This document shows positions 9,457 through 15,656 of a stretch of DNA of 64,000 bases, one piece after another (within the stretch, counting starts at the first letter, position 1; every line of letters starts with the position of its first letter). Position numbers and translations under genes: made by a program. The DNA comes from CAVQCT01 sp964371785 (lineage in GTDB: Bacteria; Zixibacteria; MSB-5A5; GN15; FEB-12): the NCBI GenBank assembly GCA_964371785.1, contig CAYJOL010000003.1:372001-436000 (forward strand). Reading direction: 5' to 3'. The notes beneath the pieces are model-generated. The model worked only from the letters and a program-made list of their open reading frames with translations, did not search any database and was not told the DNA's origin.

Positions 9457-10031
9457 AAATTTCCCGTGCGTTTATGCAGCGCAATCTAACGAAATCATAC
9501 AGTTGTAGCAACTGCTAAGCCGGCCGTAACCGCTCGAATGCGATTGCGCAGGGCCGCTTGCCTGAGCAAAAATTGCTCAGGACATCCGATTTTTTCGCCT
9601 CTGATTCCGGCCCGTATTGGACCAAAGCACGACCGAATGCAGTCCGGCAGGTTGTCCGAAGTTTACCGGATTTGCCGGCGAAGTACTATCATCGGGGGGC
9701 GCTTGCGGGCCGTGGTGATGACAGCGTAATCTATTGATATGCTGTGGTTTGCGTGATACAAGAGGAATGAAATATCCGGCCGAGGTCTACGTTTGCCCAT
9801 TTTCGGAAGGACGCCTCAAGCTGAGCTTTTCCATGTCCGATGGGCAGTTACAGGCATGTGTCGAGCGCAATTTGGGACACTCTGAAACCCGGATTTGGGC
9901 GAAAATCTTAACCGCTTGAGGTAAAGTATTTTATACGGGGGTCGATGAATAAACTATGAATTTGAAGAGCGGCACAGACTCAAGCCATGTCAGTGGTCGC
10001 AATCGTTAACTTGTTAAACAAGGAGAGTAGT
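9457..10031. other. Intergenic region between divergent genes, with a strong hairpin
   Basis: No convincing gene is present; the short open frames at 9538-9729 and 9734-9919 have no ribosome binding site or recognisable motif. A perfect 9-bp hairpin, CCTGAGCAA/TTGCTCAGG with an AAA loop, lies at 9561-9581; the T-run (from about 9590) is too far away for a normal terminator. The region must hold the promoters of the flanking divergent genes, but I could not find a good -35/-10 pair. Confidence 0.5.
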
Positions 10032-10433
10032 ATGGCTACCCGTAGAACCAAAACCAGACGCAGCACGCACGCTCACAGACACACGAGCCGCAGCAAAGCC
10101 AATCGTCAGTGGTCAAGAGAAGAAATCGCGTTCATGCGCAAGTACTATCGCGGCTACGAGACGGCTTGGGTTGCTCGTCAGCTTGGTCGTACGGTTTACT
10201 CAATTCGCTACAAAGCGGTTGATCTGAGTCTGAAGAAATCGAACCCGTCCGTGTGGAAGGGCCACAAAGGTTCCGCCAACGCGTTCAAGCCGGGCAAGAG
10301 CTTCGGTCATCACACCACGCATACCAGCCGCAAGGCGACAACCAGACGCCACACCTCCAAGCAGCGTTCGTGGAAGGCTCAGTCCCACCACAAACATGCC
10401 CGCAAGGCTCGTTCGCGTCGTCATTCCCGCTAG
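10032..10433 (+). CDS. Small basic GcrA/Myb-like DNA-binding protein with His/Arg-rich tail
   Basis: The ATG at 10032 follows AAGGAGAG with ideal spacing and gives 133 residues. Residues 1-25 are Arg/Thr/His-rich. Residues 26-68 form a compact helical domain (QWSREEIAFMRKYY, then VARQLGRTVYSIRYKA) that resembles the N-terminal DNA-binding module of GcrA and Myb/SANT-like repeats: leading Trp, EE, Leu-x-Arg, and the final KAxxLxLKK. Residues 75-133 are a low-complexity tail dominated by His, Arg, Lys, Ser and Thr. The same module occurs in the protein at 52821-53183. I infer a nucleoid-associated or DNA-binding role. It is monocistronic, ending in two consecutive terminators. Confidence 0.7.
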   Translation: MATRRTKTRRSTHAHRHTSRSKANRQWSREEIAFMRKYYRGYETAWVARQLGRTVYSIRYKAVDLSLKKSNPSVWKGHKGSANAFKPGKSFGHHTTHTSRKATTRRHTSKQRSWKAQSHHKHARKARSRRHSR

Positions 10434-10443
10434 TACATTCAAG

Positions 10444-10469
10444 TCGTCAAACAGAGTTTGACGATTTTT
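10444..10469 (+). terminator. Rho-independent terminator 1 after the basic protein gene
   Basis: TCGTCAAAC (10444-10452), loop AGA, GTTTGACGA (10456-10464), then TTTTT overlapping the stem end. It is a perfect 9-bp stem 10 nt after the stop codon. Confidence 0.85.
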
Positions 10470-10475
10470 CGTTTT

Positions 10476-10512
10476 GACCCGTTGCGGATTACTCCTGACG
10501 GGTCTTTTTTTT
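10476..10512 (+). terminator. Rho-independent terminator 2 (tandem)
   Basis: GACCCGT (10476-10482) pairs with ACGGGTC (10498-10504), followed by a run of eight T. It sits directly behind the first terminator, so the upstream gene is doubly insulated from the cupin gene. Confidence 0.7.
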
Positions 10513-10608
10513 GCCTTAAATTCACGCCCTACGTATATTGCATATAATCTTCAGCCTCGGATGCCCCAGCCATCGGGCGGGACCGATGAACCTAACCAAG
10601 GAGGACAG

Positions 10609-10956
10609 ATGCCCGTAAAACCATACCAGGAAATGGACATGAAACCGCTCCAGGTCAAAGGCGGTGAGCATGTCTCGAAAGCTATCGTGATCGGCGGACT
10701 CGACGGATGGCCGAACCACACCCTCCGCGTCTTCAGGCTCGGACCCGGCGGATACAGTCCGCGCCACAGTCATGATTGGGAACACGTGAACTACATTATT
10801 AAAGGCACCGGCGAACTTCGCCTCGGAGACAATCTGCACACTGTCCGGGAGCACGATTTTGCTTATGTCCCGCCCAACACGGAGCATCAGTTCCGCAACG
10901 CCGGCGATGATGAGTTCGAGTTTATTTGTATCGTGCCGAACAAAGGCGAGTATTGA
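10609..10956 (+). CDS. Cupin domain-containing protein
   Basis: The ATG at 10609 follows CAAGGAGGACAG, a strong ribosome binding site, so the longer open frame upstream (through the terminators) is rejected. The 115-residue protein is a single small beta-barrel cupin. Motif 1 is present as G(x)5HxHxxxE-like SPRHSHDWEHVNYIIKGTG, with metal-ligand candidates His, His and Glu. Motif 2 is PPNTEHQFRNAG. It probably binds a divalent metal in the cytoplasm; the substrate or ligand is unknown. It ends before the convergent superoxide dismutase gene. A second small cupin is at 54170-54535, but the two are not close relatives. Confidence 0.85.
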   Translation: MPVKPYQEMDMKPLQVKGGEHVSKAIVIGGLDGWPNHTLRVFRLGPGGYSPRHSHDWEHVNYIIKGTGELRLGDNLHTVREHDFAYVPPNTEHQFRNAGDDEFEFICIVPNKGEY

Positions 10957-10963
10957 TCCACAA

Positions 10964-10996
10964 ACAAAAACCACGCCGATGTCGACGTGGCTTTTG
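10964..10996. terminator. Possible bidirectional terminator between cupin and sodA
   Basis: CCACG (10971-10975) pairs with CGTGG (10986-10990), flanked by AAAAA on the left and CTTTT on the right, so each strand has a U-rich tail. The stem is short. Confidence 0.5.
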
Positions 10997-11023
10997 AACA
11001 TGAATAAGTAGGATGAGGCTGAG

Positions 11024-11629
11024 TTATTTTTTTGCGGCCAGATACAGCTCGTTTACCCTCTTCCAGTTGATGACATTGAAGAAGGCTTCAATATAATCAG
11101 GCCGGCGATTCTGATATTTCAAGTAATACGCATGCTCCCAGACATCGATTCCGACAATCGGCGTCTTGCCGGCCGAGACCGGCGAATCCTGATTCGGGGT
11201 GGCCACAATCTCAAGCTTACCTTGATGAATCACCAGCCACGCCCAACCGCTTCCAAACTGCCCCGCGGCCGCGGCTGAAAATTTCGCCTTGAACTGGTCG
11301 AACCCGCCGAGTTCCTTTTTGATCGCCTCGGCGATATCACCTTCGAATTTCACGTCTTTCTTCAGGATAGGCCAGAAAAATGAATGGTTGATATGACCGC
11401 CGCCATGATTGCGTACCACGGTGCGAATGTTCTCGGGCACATTGTTCAGTCCGGCCATGAGATCCTGAATCGATTTCTTCTCCAGTTCCGCGTTACCCTT
11501 GATGGCTTCGTTCAACTTATTGATATAGGCCTGGTGATGCTTGTCATGATGTATCTGCATTGTCTGAGCATCGATATACGGCTCCAGGGCATCGAATCCA
11601 TAGGGAAGTTCCGGTAATGTATGTGCCAT
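11024..11629 (-). CDS. sodA: Superoxide dismutase, Fe/Mn family (Mn-type signature)
   Basis: This 201-residue protein is the usual length for the family. Metal ligands are visible as H27 (QIHHDKHHQAY), H82 (GGHINHSFFW), D162 and H166 (DVWEHAYYLKYQNRRPDY). The Gly before HINH combined with the glutamine in PNQDSP is the Mn-type pattern; Fe enzymes carry the key Gln at the other position. It dismutates superoxide in the cytoplasm, fitting the aerobic respiration genes in this window. The ATG at 11629 has AAGGAGAA upstream. It is transcribed alone on the minus strand; the leader holds overlapping inverted repeats (11710-11736). Confidence 0.95.
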   Translation of the reverse strand: MAHTLPELPYGFDALEPYIDAQTMQIHHDKHHQAYINKLNEAIKGNAELEKKSIQDLMAGLNNVPENIRTVVRNHGGGHINHSFFWPILKKDVKFEGDIAEAIKKELGGFDQFKAKFSAAAAGQFGSGWAWLVIHQGKLEIVATPNQDSPVSAGKTPIVGIDVWEHAYYLKYQNRRPDYIEAFFNVINWKRVNELYLAAKK

Positions 11630-11709
11630 GACGATTCTCCTTCCGGCAAGTTGCTTGTGTTAGCCAAATATGTTTACCAGAACAGGGAGGCGGTCCGCAG
11701 GTTCCCCCT

Positions 11710-11736
11710 AATCGACTCAAAAAGTCGATTTTTGAG
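11710..11736 (-). promoter_or_regulatory. Overlapping alternative hairpins upstream of sodA
   Basis: Two perfect 8-bp hairpins share bases and cannot form together: AATCGACT/AGTCGATT (11710-11717 with 11723-11730) and CTCAAAAA/TTTTTGAG (11716-11723 with 11729-11736). They lie about 80-105 nt before the sodA start, probably in its leader or promoter. A regulatory role is inference only. Confidence 0.4.
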
Positions 11737-11912
11737 CTAAAACGGACACTCCGACACCACAATACCCATTTTTCGTCCGTCCGCGCCGGGGTCGGGGCGG
11801 AACCCGGAAGTTTTTTCCGGCGAAAATAAAAAAACTTTTGCGGCTGTGGCGGTGTTAGGCGTATGTAACCAGTAGGATTTCAACTGATATAGCTGATGAT
11901 GGAGATGATCCC

Positions 11913-12389
11913 ATGCGTTCATTGTACGATAGACGGCAAGTGGAGCCGATGTGGCGTGAGCTCGACGGCATTGGTGTTCGGCCCTTAGAAACTGCTGATG
12001 ACGTTGATATATTCCTGTCCCAAAAGGACGGGACAGCGCTTGTGGTCGTGAATTCCGTGTGCGGCTGTGCCGCCGGAACTGCGCGACCGGGAATCGCGCT
12101 GGCTCTTCAGAATCCGGTAATCCCGGACCGTATGGGAACGGTGTTCGCGGGAGTGGATATCGATGCCACCAGCCGGGCCAGAGAGTATCTGGTCGGCGTG
12201 CCGCCGTCATCGCCCTCGGTCGGCCTGTTCAAGAACGGCAAAATGGTCTTTTTCCTTCCCAGACAGGATATTGAAGGTTGCACTGAGGACGAGGTCGCGG
12301 CCAAACTGGTCAAGGCCTTCAATAAGCATTGTGCCGCCCCCGGACCGTCGGTAAGCGTCGAACAGATGAAACGGGCTTTCGGCGTCTGA
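11913..12389 (+). CDS. BrxA/BrxB family bacilliredoxin
   Basis: This 158-residue protein matches the YphP/YqiW (DUF1094) family in length and shape. It has a thioredoxin-like fold with the CGC motif at residues 50-52 in VVVNSVCGCAAGTARPG, followed by FAGVDIDATSRAREYL and the PPSSPSVGLFKNG strand. Bacilliredoxins remove low-molecular-weight thiols from oxidised protein cysteines, in Bacillus bacillithiol; here the thiol is unknown. It lies divergently from sodA, so both flank a shared upstream region, consistent with an oxidative-stress theme. A strong terminator follows. Confidence 0.9.
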   Translation: MRSLYDRRQVEPMWRELDGIGVRPLETADDVDIFLSQKDGTALVVVNSVCGCAAGTARPGIALALQNPVIPDRMGTVFAGVDIDATSRAREYLVGVPPSSPSVGLFKNGKMVFFLPRQDIEGCTEDEVAAKLVKAFNKHCAAPGPSVSVEQMKRAFGV

Positions 12390-12439
12390 GATATGATATA
12401 AGAATTCTTGCGTTACCTCTCTCTGTCTAATACCCTGAG

Positions 12440-12474
12440 ACCGCCCCGCCGCCCGTGCGGGGCGGTTTCTCTTG
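12440..12474 (+). terminator. Rho-independent terminator after the bacilliredoxin gene
   Basis: A perfect 10-bp GC-rich stem, ACCGCCCCGC (12440-12449) with GCGGGGCGGT (12457-12466), has a 7-nt loop and a TTCTCTT tail. Confidence 0.85.
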
Positions 12475-12557
12475 CCCCGGCCTGTACGGAACCAGCCGAC
12501 AGAATCCTCGTTTTATCAGTAAAGCCTGTCACTGCACGCTATTACCGAAGGTGAACT

Positions 12558-13616
12558 ATGCCAAGAATCTGCGCGGCCGCCACTGCCGTCCCTCCGTATC
12601 GACTCTCCCAGGATCAGGTCAAGACATTTGCCCGGCAAGTTTTTCGTCAAAGCCGACTTGACACGGAACGTCTGCTCTCGGTATTCGATAACGCCGGAAT
12701 TTCCACGCGATATTTCTCATGTCCCATGGAGTGGTTCGCTGAGAATCACACGCTCGAAGAGAAGAACAGGATCTACATCGAGTCCGCCACCGACTTGACC
12801 GAGCAGGCATCGCGGAAACTCATGGCTGAGACCGGAATTTCGCCCGAGCAGATCGACAGCATCTTCTACATTAATACTACGGGGCTGGCCACGCCCTCGA
12901 TCGATGCCCGCCTCATCAACAAGCTCGGGCTGAGGCGCGATATTCATCGCATCCCCATCTGGGGACTTGGGTGCGCCGGTGGTGCGGCCGGGATTTCCCA
13001 TGCCTATCATTATCTGCTGGGGCACCCGACCGAACGCGTCCTGGTGACCTGCGCCGAAATGTGTGGCCTGACCTTCATGCCCGATGACATGTCCAAGAGC
13101 AACCTGGTGGCCTCGGCCTTGTTCGGCGAAGGGGCGGCGGTGGTGCTTCTGGCCGGAGACGAGGTGGATAGTCCCGGCGTGCAGATTGTCGACACCGCCA
13201 GCCGGTTCTACCCGGACTCGCTCGATGTCATGGGCTGGAATGTGGTCAGCCGGGGACTCCAGGTGGTGTTCGCTCAGCGGATACCGGATATTGTGGAAGC
13301 CAACAGCCGGGCGGATATCGACGAGTTTCTTCAGGCGCACCAACTCGACCTTTCGGATATCGATTCGTTCATTTTCCACCCCGGGGGGATGAAGGTGGTC
13401 GAGGCGTATGAGCAGGCGCTCGCGCTGACCGATGGCGAACTGGCCCTCAGCCGGGAAGTCCTTCGCGATTTCGGCAATATGTCATCGGTCACCGTGCTGT
13501 TCGTGCTGGAACGGGCCCTCGCTCGGCAGAATCACGCCCATGGCGGCGGGAAGTACGGCCTGATTTCAGCGCTCGGCCCGGGATTCTGTTCGGAATCGGT
13601 GCTGGTCAAGTTCTGA
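12558..13616 (+). CDS. Type III polyketide synthase (chalcone/stilbene synthase-like)
   Basis: This 352-residue enzyme has the thiolase fold and the Cys-His-Asn triad of type III PKSs: C139 in WGLGCAGGAAG, H274 in IFHPGGMKV and N307 in FGNMSSVTVLF. The N-terminal phrase CAAATAVPPYRLSQDQV and INTTGLATPSIDARLI are typical of bacterial members. It condenses acyl-CoA starters with malonyl-CoA in the cytoplasm to give pyrones, resorcinols or quinone-like lipids; the product cannot be told. The ATG has GAAGGTGA upstream. The usual companions (an isoprenylcysteine methyltransferase or FAD oxidase) are absent nearby, so the pathway is unclear. Confidence 0.9.
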   Translation: MPRICAAATAVPPYRLSQDQVKTFARQVFRQSRLDTERLLSVFDNAGISTRYFSCPMEWFAENHTLEEKNRIYIESATDLTEQASRKLMAETGISPEQIDSIFYINTTGLATPSIDARLINKLGLRRDIHRIPIWGLGCAGGAAGISHAYHYLLGHPTERVLVTCAEMCGLTFMPDDMSKSNLVASALFGEGAAVVLLAGDEVDSPGVQIVDTASRFYPDSLDVMGWNVVSRGLQVVFAQRIPDIVEANSRADIDEFLQAHQLDLSDIDSFIFHPGGMKVVEAYEQALALTDGELALSREVLRDFGNMSSVTVLFVLERALARQNHAHGGGKYGLISALGPGFCSESVLVKF

Positions 13617-13671
13617 GATGTTGTTGTCTTTTATCGGGGTAGACGGGAGGCGGGTCGGGGAGGAAAATCAC

Positions 13672-13700
13672 TTGCCATTTTTGCCGCTTGCGTATATACT
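13672..13700 (+). promoter_or_regulatory. Sigma70-like promoter for tRNA-Lys
   Basis: TTGCCA (13672-13677), 17-bp spacer, TATACT (13695-13700). Predicted start near 13707, about 50 nt upstream of the tRNA. Confidence 0.7.
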
Positions 13701-13757
13701 GGTTACCCTGCCGGGACAAGTTTGGTCCGGGCGGGAAATAACATAGTCTATTTTGAT

Positions 13758-13830
13758 GCGCCATTAGCTCAGTTGGTAGAGCAACTGACTCTTAATCAGT
13801 GGGTCCGGGGTTCGAATCCCTGATGGCGCA
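13758..13830 (+). tRNA. tRNA-Lys (anticodon CUU)
   Basis: A complete 73-nt cloverleaf can be folded. The acceptor stem is GCGCCAT/ATGGCGC with discriminator A; the D-arm begins GCTC with the AGTTGGTAGA loop. The anticodon stem ACTGA/TCAGT carries loop CTCTTAA (anticodon CTT), and the T-arm has loop TTCGAAT. The 3' CCA is not encoded. A T-run follows directly and probably ends transcription. Confidence 0.97.
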
Positions 13831-14264
13831 TTTTTTATTGGGGGGCGCAAAATTCCTGAATTCATCTTCTGCTTGTACGTCAGGTCTGTCTTCAAACCTG
13901 AACTTGTCCGCAGCTCGGTGCGGTTTTGGTACCTCCGGGGTTCGTCGACACAAATGTGAGCTCGACAGCGTTTGAAGAAGGACTCCGATTCATCGACAGC
14001 AACCCACGTGGCGATCGGCGCGGCTCCGCCGCACCTCGCTGACGTGGGCTACGGAACTGGTGATTCACGCCTTTGGTTGGTTATCTTCTTCACGTGTCGA
14101 CACCCAAGACGGTATCGACCTGCGGTTGACAAGTTGTCGGACTTTGCCATCAAAGAGCTATGACCGGGGCGGGCTACGGACAAGGTCAGGCTCGAAGACG
14201 AATCCTGACCTACAAAGAGCTGGCCTACGAAGAGTATCGCGATGACAATTATCGGTCGTAGCAA
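13831..14264. other. Gene-free tract rich in inverted repeats
   Basis: No open frame here looks like a real gene. Inverted repeats are visible: TCAGGT/ACCTGA near 13878-13898; CCCACGT (14003-14009) with ACGTGGG (14042-14048) enclosing a smaller GCGG/CCGC stem; and GGTCAGG (14184-14190) with CCTGACC (14204-14210). The phrase GGGCTACGGA occurs twice (about 14047 and 14171). CAGGTCTGTCTTC near 13880 also occurs near 8319. This may be degenerate intergenic repeat DNA. Confidence 0.45.
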
Positions 14265-15095
14265 CTAACGCAGCTTCACTGTATCTTTCATAACCGTCAC
14301 CAGACCGTCTTTCTCGAGGGCTGTGGCGGCGAGGCGGACGTCATCGAGAGTGCGGTCCAGAGCCTTGGCGACAGTGCTGAGGCGGATGGATGGGCGCGAA
14401 GTAAGTCGTCGAACTATCTCCCCACGGATCTGTCGAAGCGAGCCTTGAAATGTTGATTGCCGGCTGAGCGATGGGATACGGGCGATTCGTCGGGGGAGTG
14501 CAATTCGGCTATAATCCATCAGCGCATAGTGCCAGACGCGTGACTTGCCTTTTGGCAAAACCAGTTTGGCCACCTGCTCCAAATGTAGGCGATTGATCTC
14601 CGGCGGCAACTTTAGTTCATGAATCAGCACGCGACGGATGTTCGTATCGATAGTGATGAGAGGTTTGTCGAAGGCGAAGATGAGGATGGCGCGTGAGGTG
14701 TATGGACCGATACCGGGAAGTTTGCACAATTCGTCCGGATCGGTTGGCATGACGCCGAAGTACTTCTCCATTATTACCCGCGCCATCTCGCCCAGATAAA
14801 TAGCGCGGCGATTGTAGCCGAGTCCGCTCCACATGGTCAGCAGTTCGCGGCGATCCGCCTTCGCCAACGACGGCCAGTTCGGCCACCGCTTCACCCAGGC
14901 TTCATACTTTGGCAGCACCCGTTCTACTTGCGTCTGTTGAAGCATAAGCTCCGAAACGGTGATGAGATACGGATCCGCCGTCTGGCGAAACGGAAGTGTG
15001 CGGCCGTGCGCTCGATAGAAATCAAGCATCTTCCGACGGAAGGCCCGGATAGTTTCAGGGGGCAGAGTTATCTCGCTGGGTTTCTTGCGGTTCAT
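14265..15095 (-). CDS. MutY-like A/G-specific adenine glycosylase without Fe-S cluster
   Basis: The ATG at 15095 gives a 276-residue HhH-GPD DNA glycosylase. A TTG 114 nt upstream opens a longer frame, but that part is unlike the family. MutY features are PFRQTADPYLITVSELMLQQTQ with catalytic E49, the helix-hairpin-helix LPGIGPYTSRAI (126-137) and catalytic D150 in TIDTNIRRV. The four cysteines that normally bind [4Fe-4S] after the glycosylase fold are missing; C124 is the only cysteine. In place of the NUDIX-like MutY C-terminus there is a short winged-helix-like segment (about 223-276). It should excise adenine opposite 8-oxoG, or act on related mispairs. A promoter is placed so close that the mRNA may be leaderless. 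Confidence 0.8.
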   Translation of the reverse strand: MNRKKPSEITLPPETIRAFRRKMLDFYRAHGRTLPFRQTADPYLITVSELMLQQTQVERVLPKYEAWVKRWPNWPSLAKADRRELLTMWSGLGYNRRAIYLGEMARVIMEKYFGVMPTDPDELCKLPGIGPYTSRAILIFAFDKPLITIDTNIRRVLIHELKLPPEINRLHLEQVAKLVLPKGKSRVWHYALMDYSRIALPRRIARIPSLSRQSTFQGSLRQIRGEIVRRLTSRPSIRLSTVAKALDRTLDDVRLAATALEKDGLVTVMKDTVKLR

Positions 15096-15104
15096 CGTAA
15101 CCGA

Positions 15105-15133
15105 ATTATCAGCTACGGACGGATCGATGTAAA
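15105..15133 (-). promoter_or_regulatory. Promoter of the MutY-like gene, possibly leaderless
   Basis: Read on the minus strand: TTTACA (15133-15128), 17-bp spacer, GATAAT (15110-15105), then 9 nt to the ATG. There is no Shine-Dalgarno in between, so the transcript would start within about 3 nt of the ATG. Confidence 0.55.
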
Positions 15134-15252
15134 GAGGATTCTTGAGGTATGAATTCGATTTGACAGAATGCGGCTGTATGATTATATTTCGAGTGGAAGA
15201 AGCCACCAACCTCGAATTGCCATCTCAACTCAATCAATCCTTGGAGCTCGTC

Positions 15253-15624
15253 ATGAGAACCAAACACTCATATATGTTATTAGTCCATCAGATACTTCGA
15301 CTGCTGACGATGGAACGTAGACTGCAGCAGAAACTTGCGAAGTTGGAGAAGGAGTGCGAAGGGATGCGATTGTCGGGGCACGATGTCACCAAGTGCGAAG
15401 CGGAACTTCAGCGGATATATGCCACCCTGGTCATTATCGGCCAAACACATGGCGACCTGATCGGACTGCTTCGTGAAAGGATGATGCTCAAACAAGAACT
15501 GCATCATCGTCCCGAGGGGTATGCCGGGCAGTATCACCGGGTGTTAGCATCGGCGCGTCTCTCCAGCACCAAGAAAGAGATCGGGAAGATCATCAGCATG
15601 GAACTCAGCGCCCGATTGTTCTGA
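15253..15624 (+). CDS. Hypothetical helical protein
   Basis: The frame is open from 15142, but the ATG at 15253 has GGAG 7 nt upstream and avoids most overlap with the divergent MutY-like promoter, giving 123 residues. The product is predicted to be nearly all helix, with heptad-like Leu/Met/Ile spacing (HQILRLLTMERRLQQKLAKL) and many charged residues. There is no signal peptide or membrane segment. I do not recognise a family. Codon choice resembles its neighbours, and the frame spans 370 nt without stops, so it is probably real. Confidence 0.5.
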   Translation: MRTKHSYMLLVHQILRLLTMERRLQQKLAKLEKECEGMRLSGHDVTKCEAELQRIYATLVIIGQTHGDLIGLLRERMMLKQELHHRPEGYAGQYHRVLASARLSSTKKEIGKIISMELSARLF

Positions 15625-15656
15625 CGTGAAATTCGTGCCCTGCTTGTCGGGTCTGA

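Noticed and set aside
9734..9919. Possible 61-residue gene
   Set aside because: No ribosome binding site, no motif and no similarity in composition to neighbours; likely chance.
10474..10608. N-terminal extension of the cupin gene
   Set aside because: It would translate through the second terminator; the ATG at 10609 has a strong ribosome binding site and matches the domain start.
11710..11736. Plus-strand Rho-independent terminator
   Set aside because: It resembles one, but no plus-strand gene lies upstream; it is more likely part of the sodA leader.
13972..14163. Possible small gene next to tRNA-Lys
   Set aside because: The frame covers an inverted repeat and has odd composition; no start signal.
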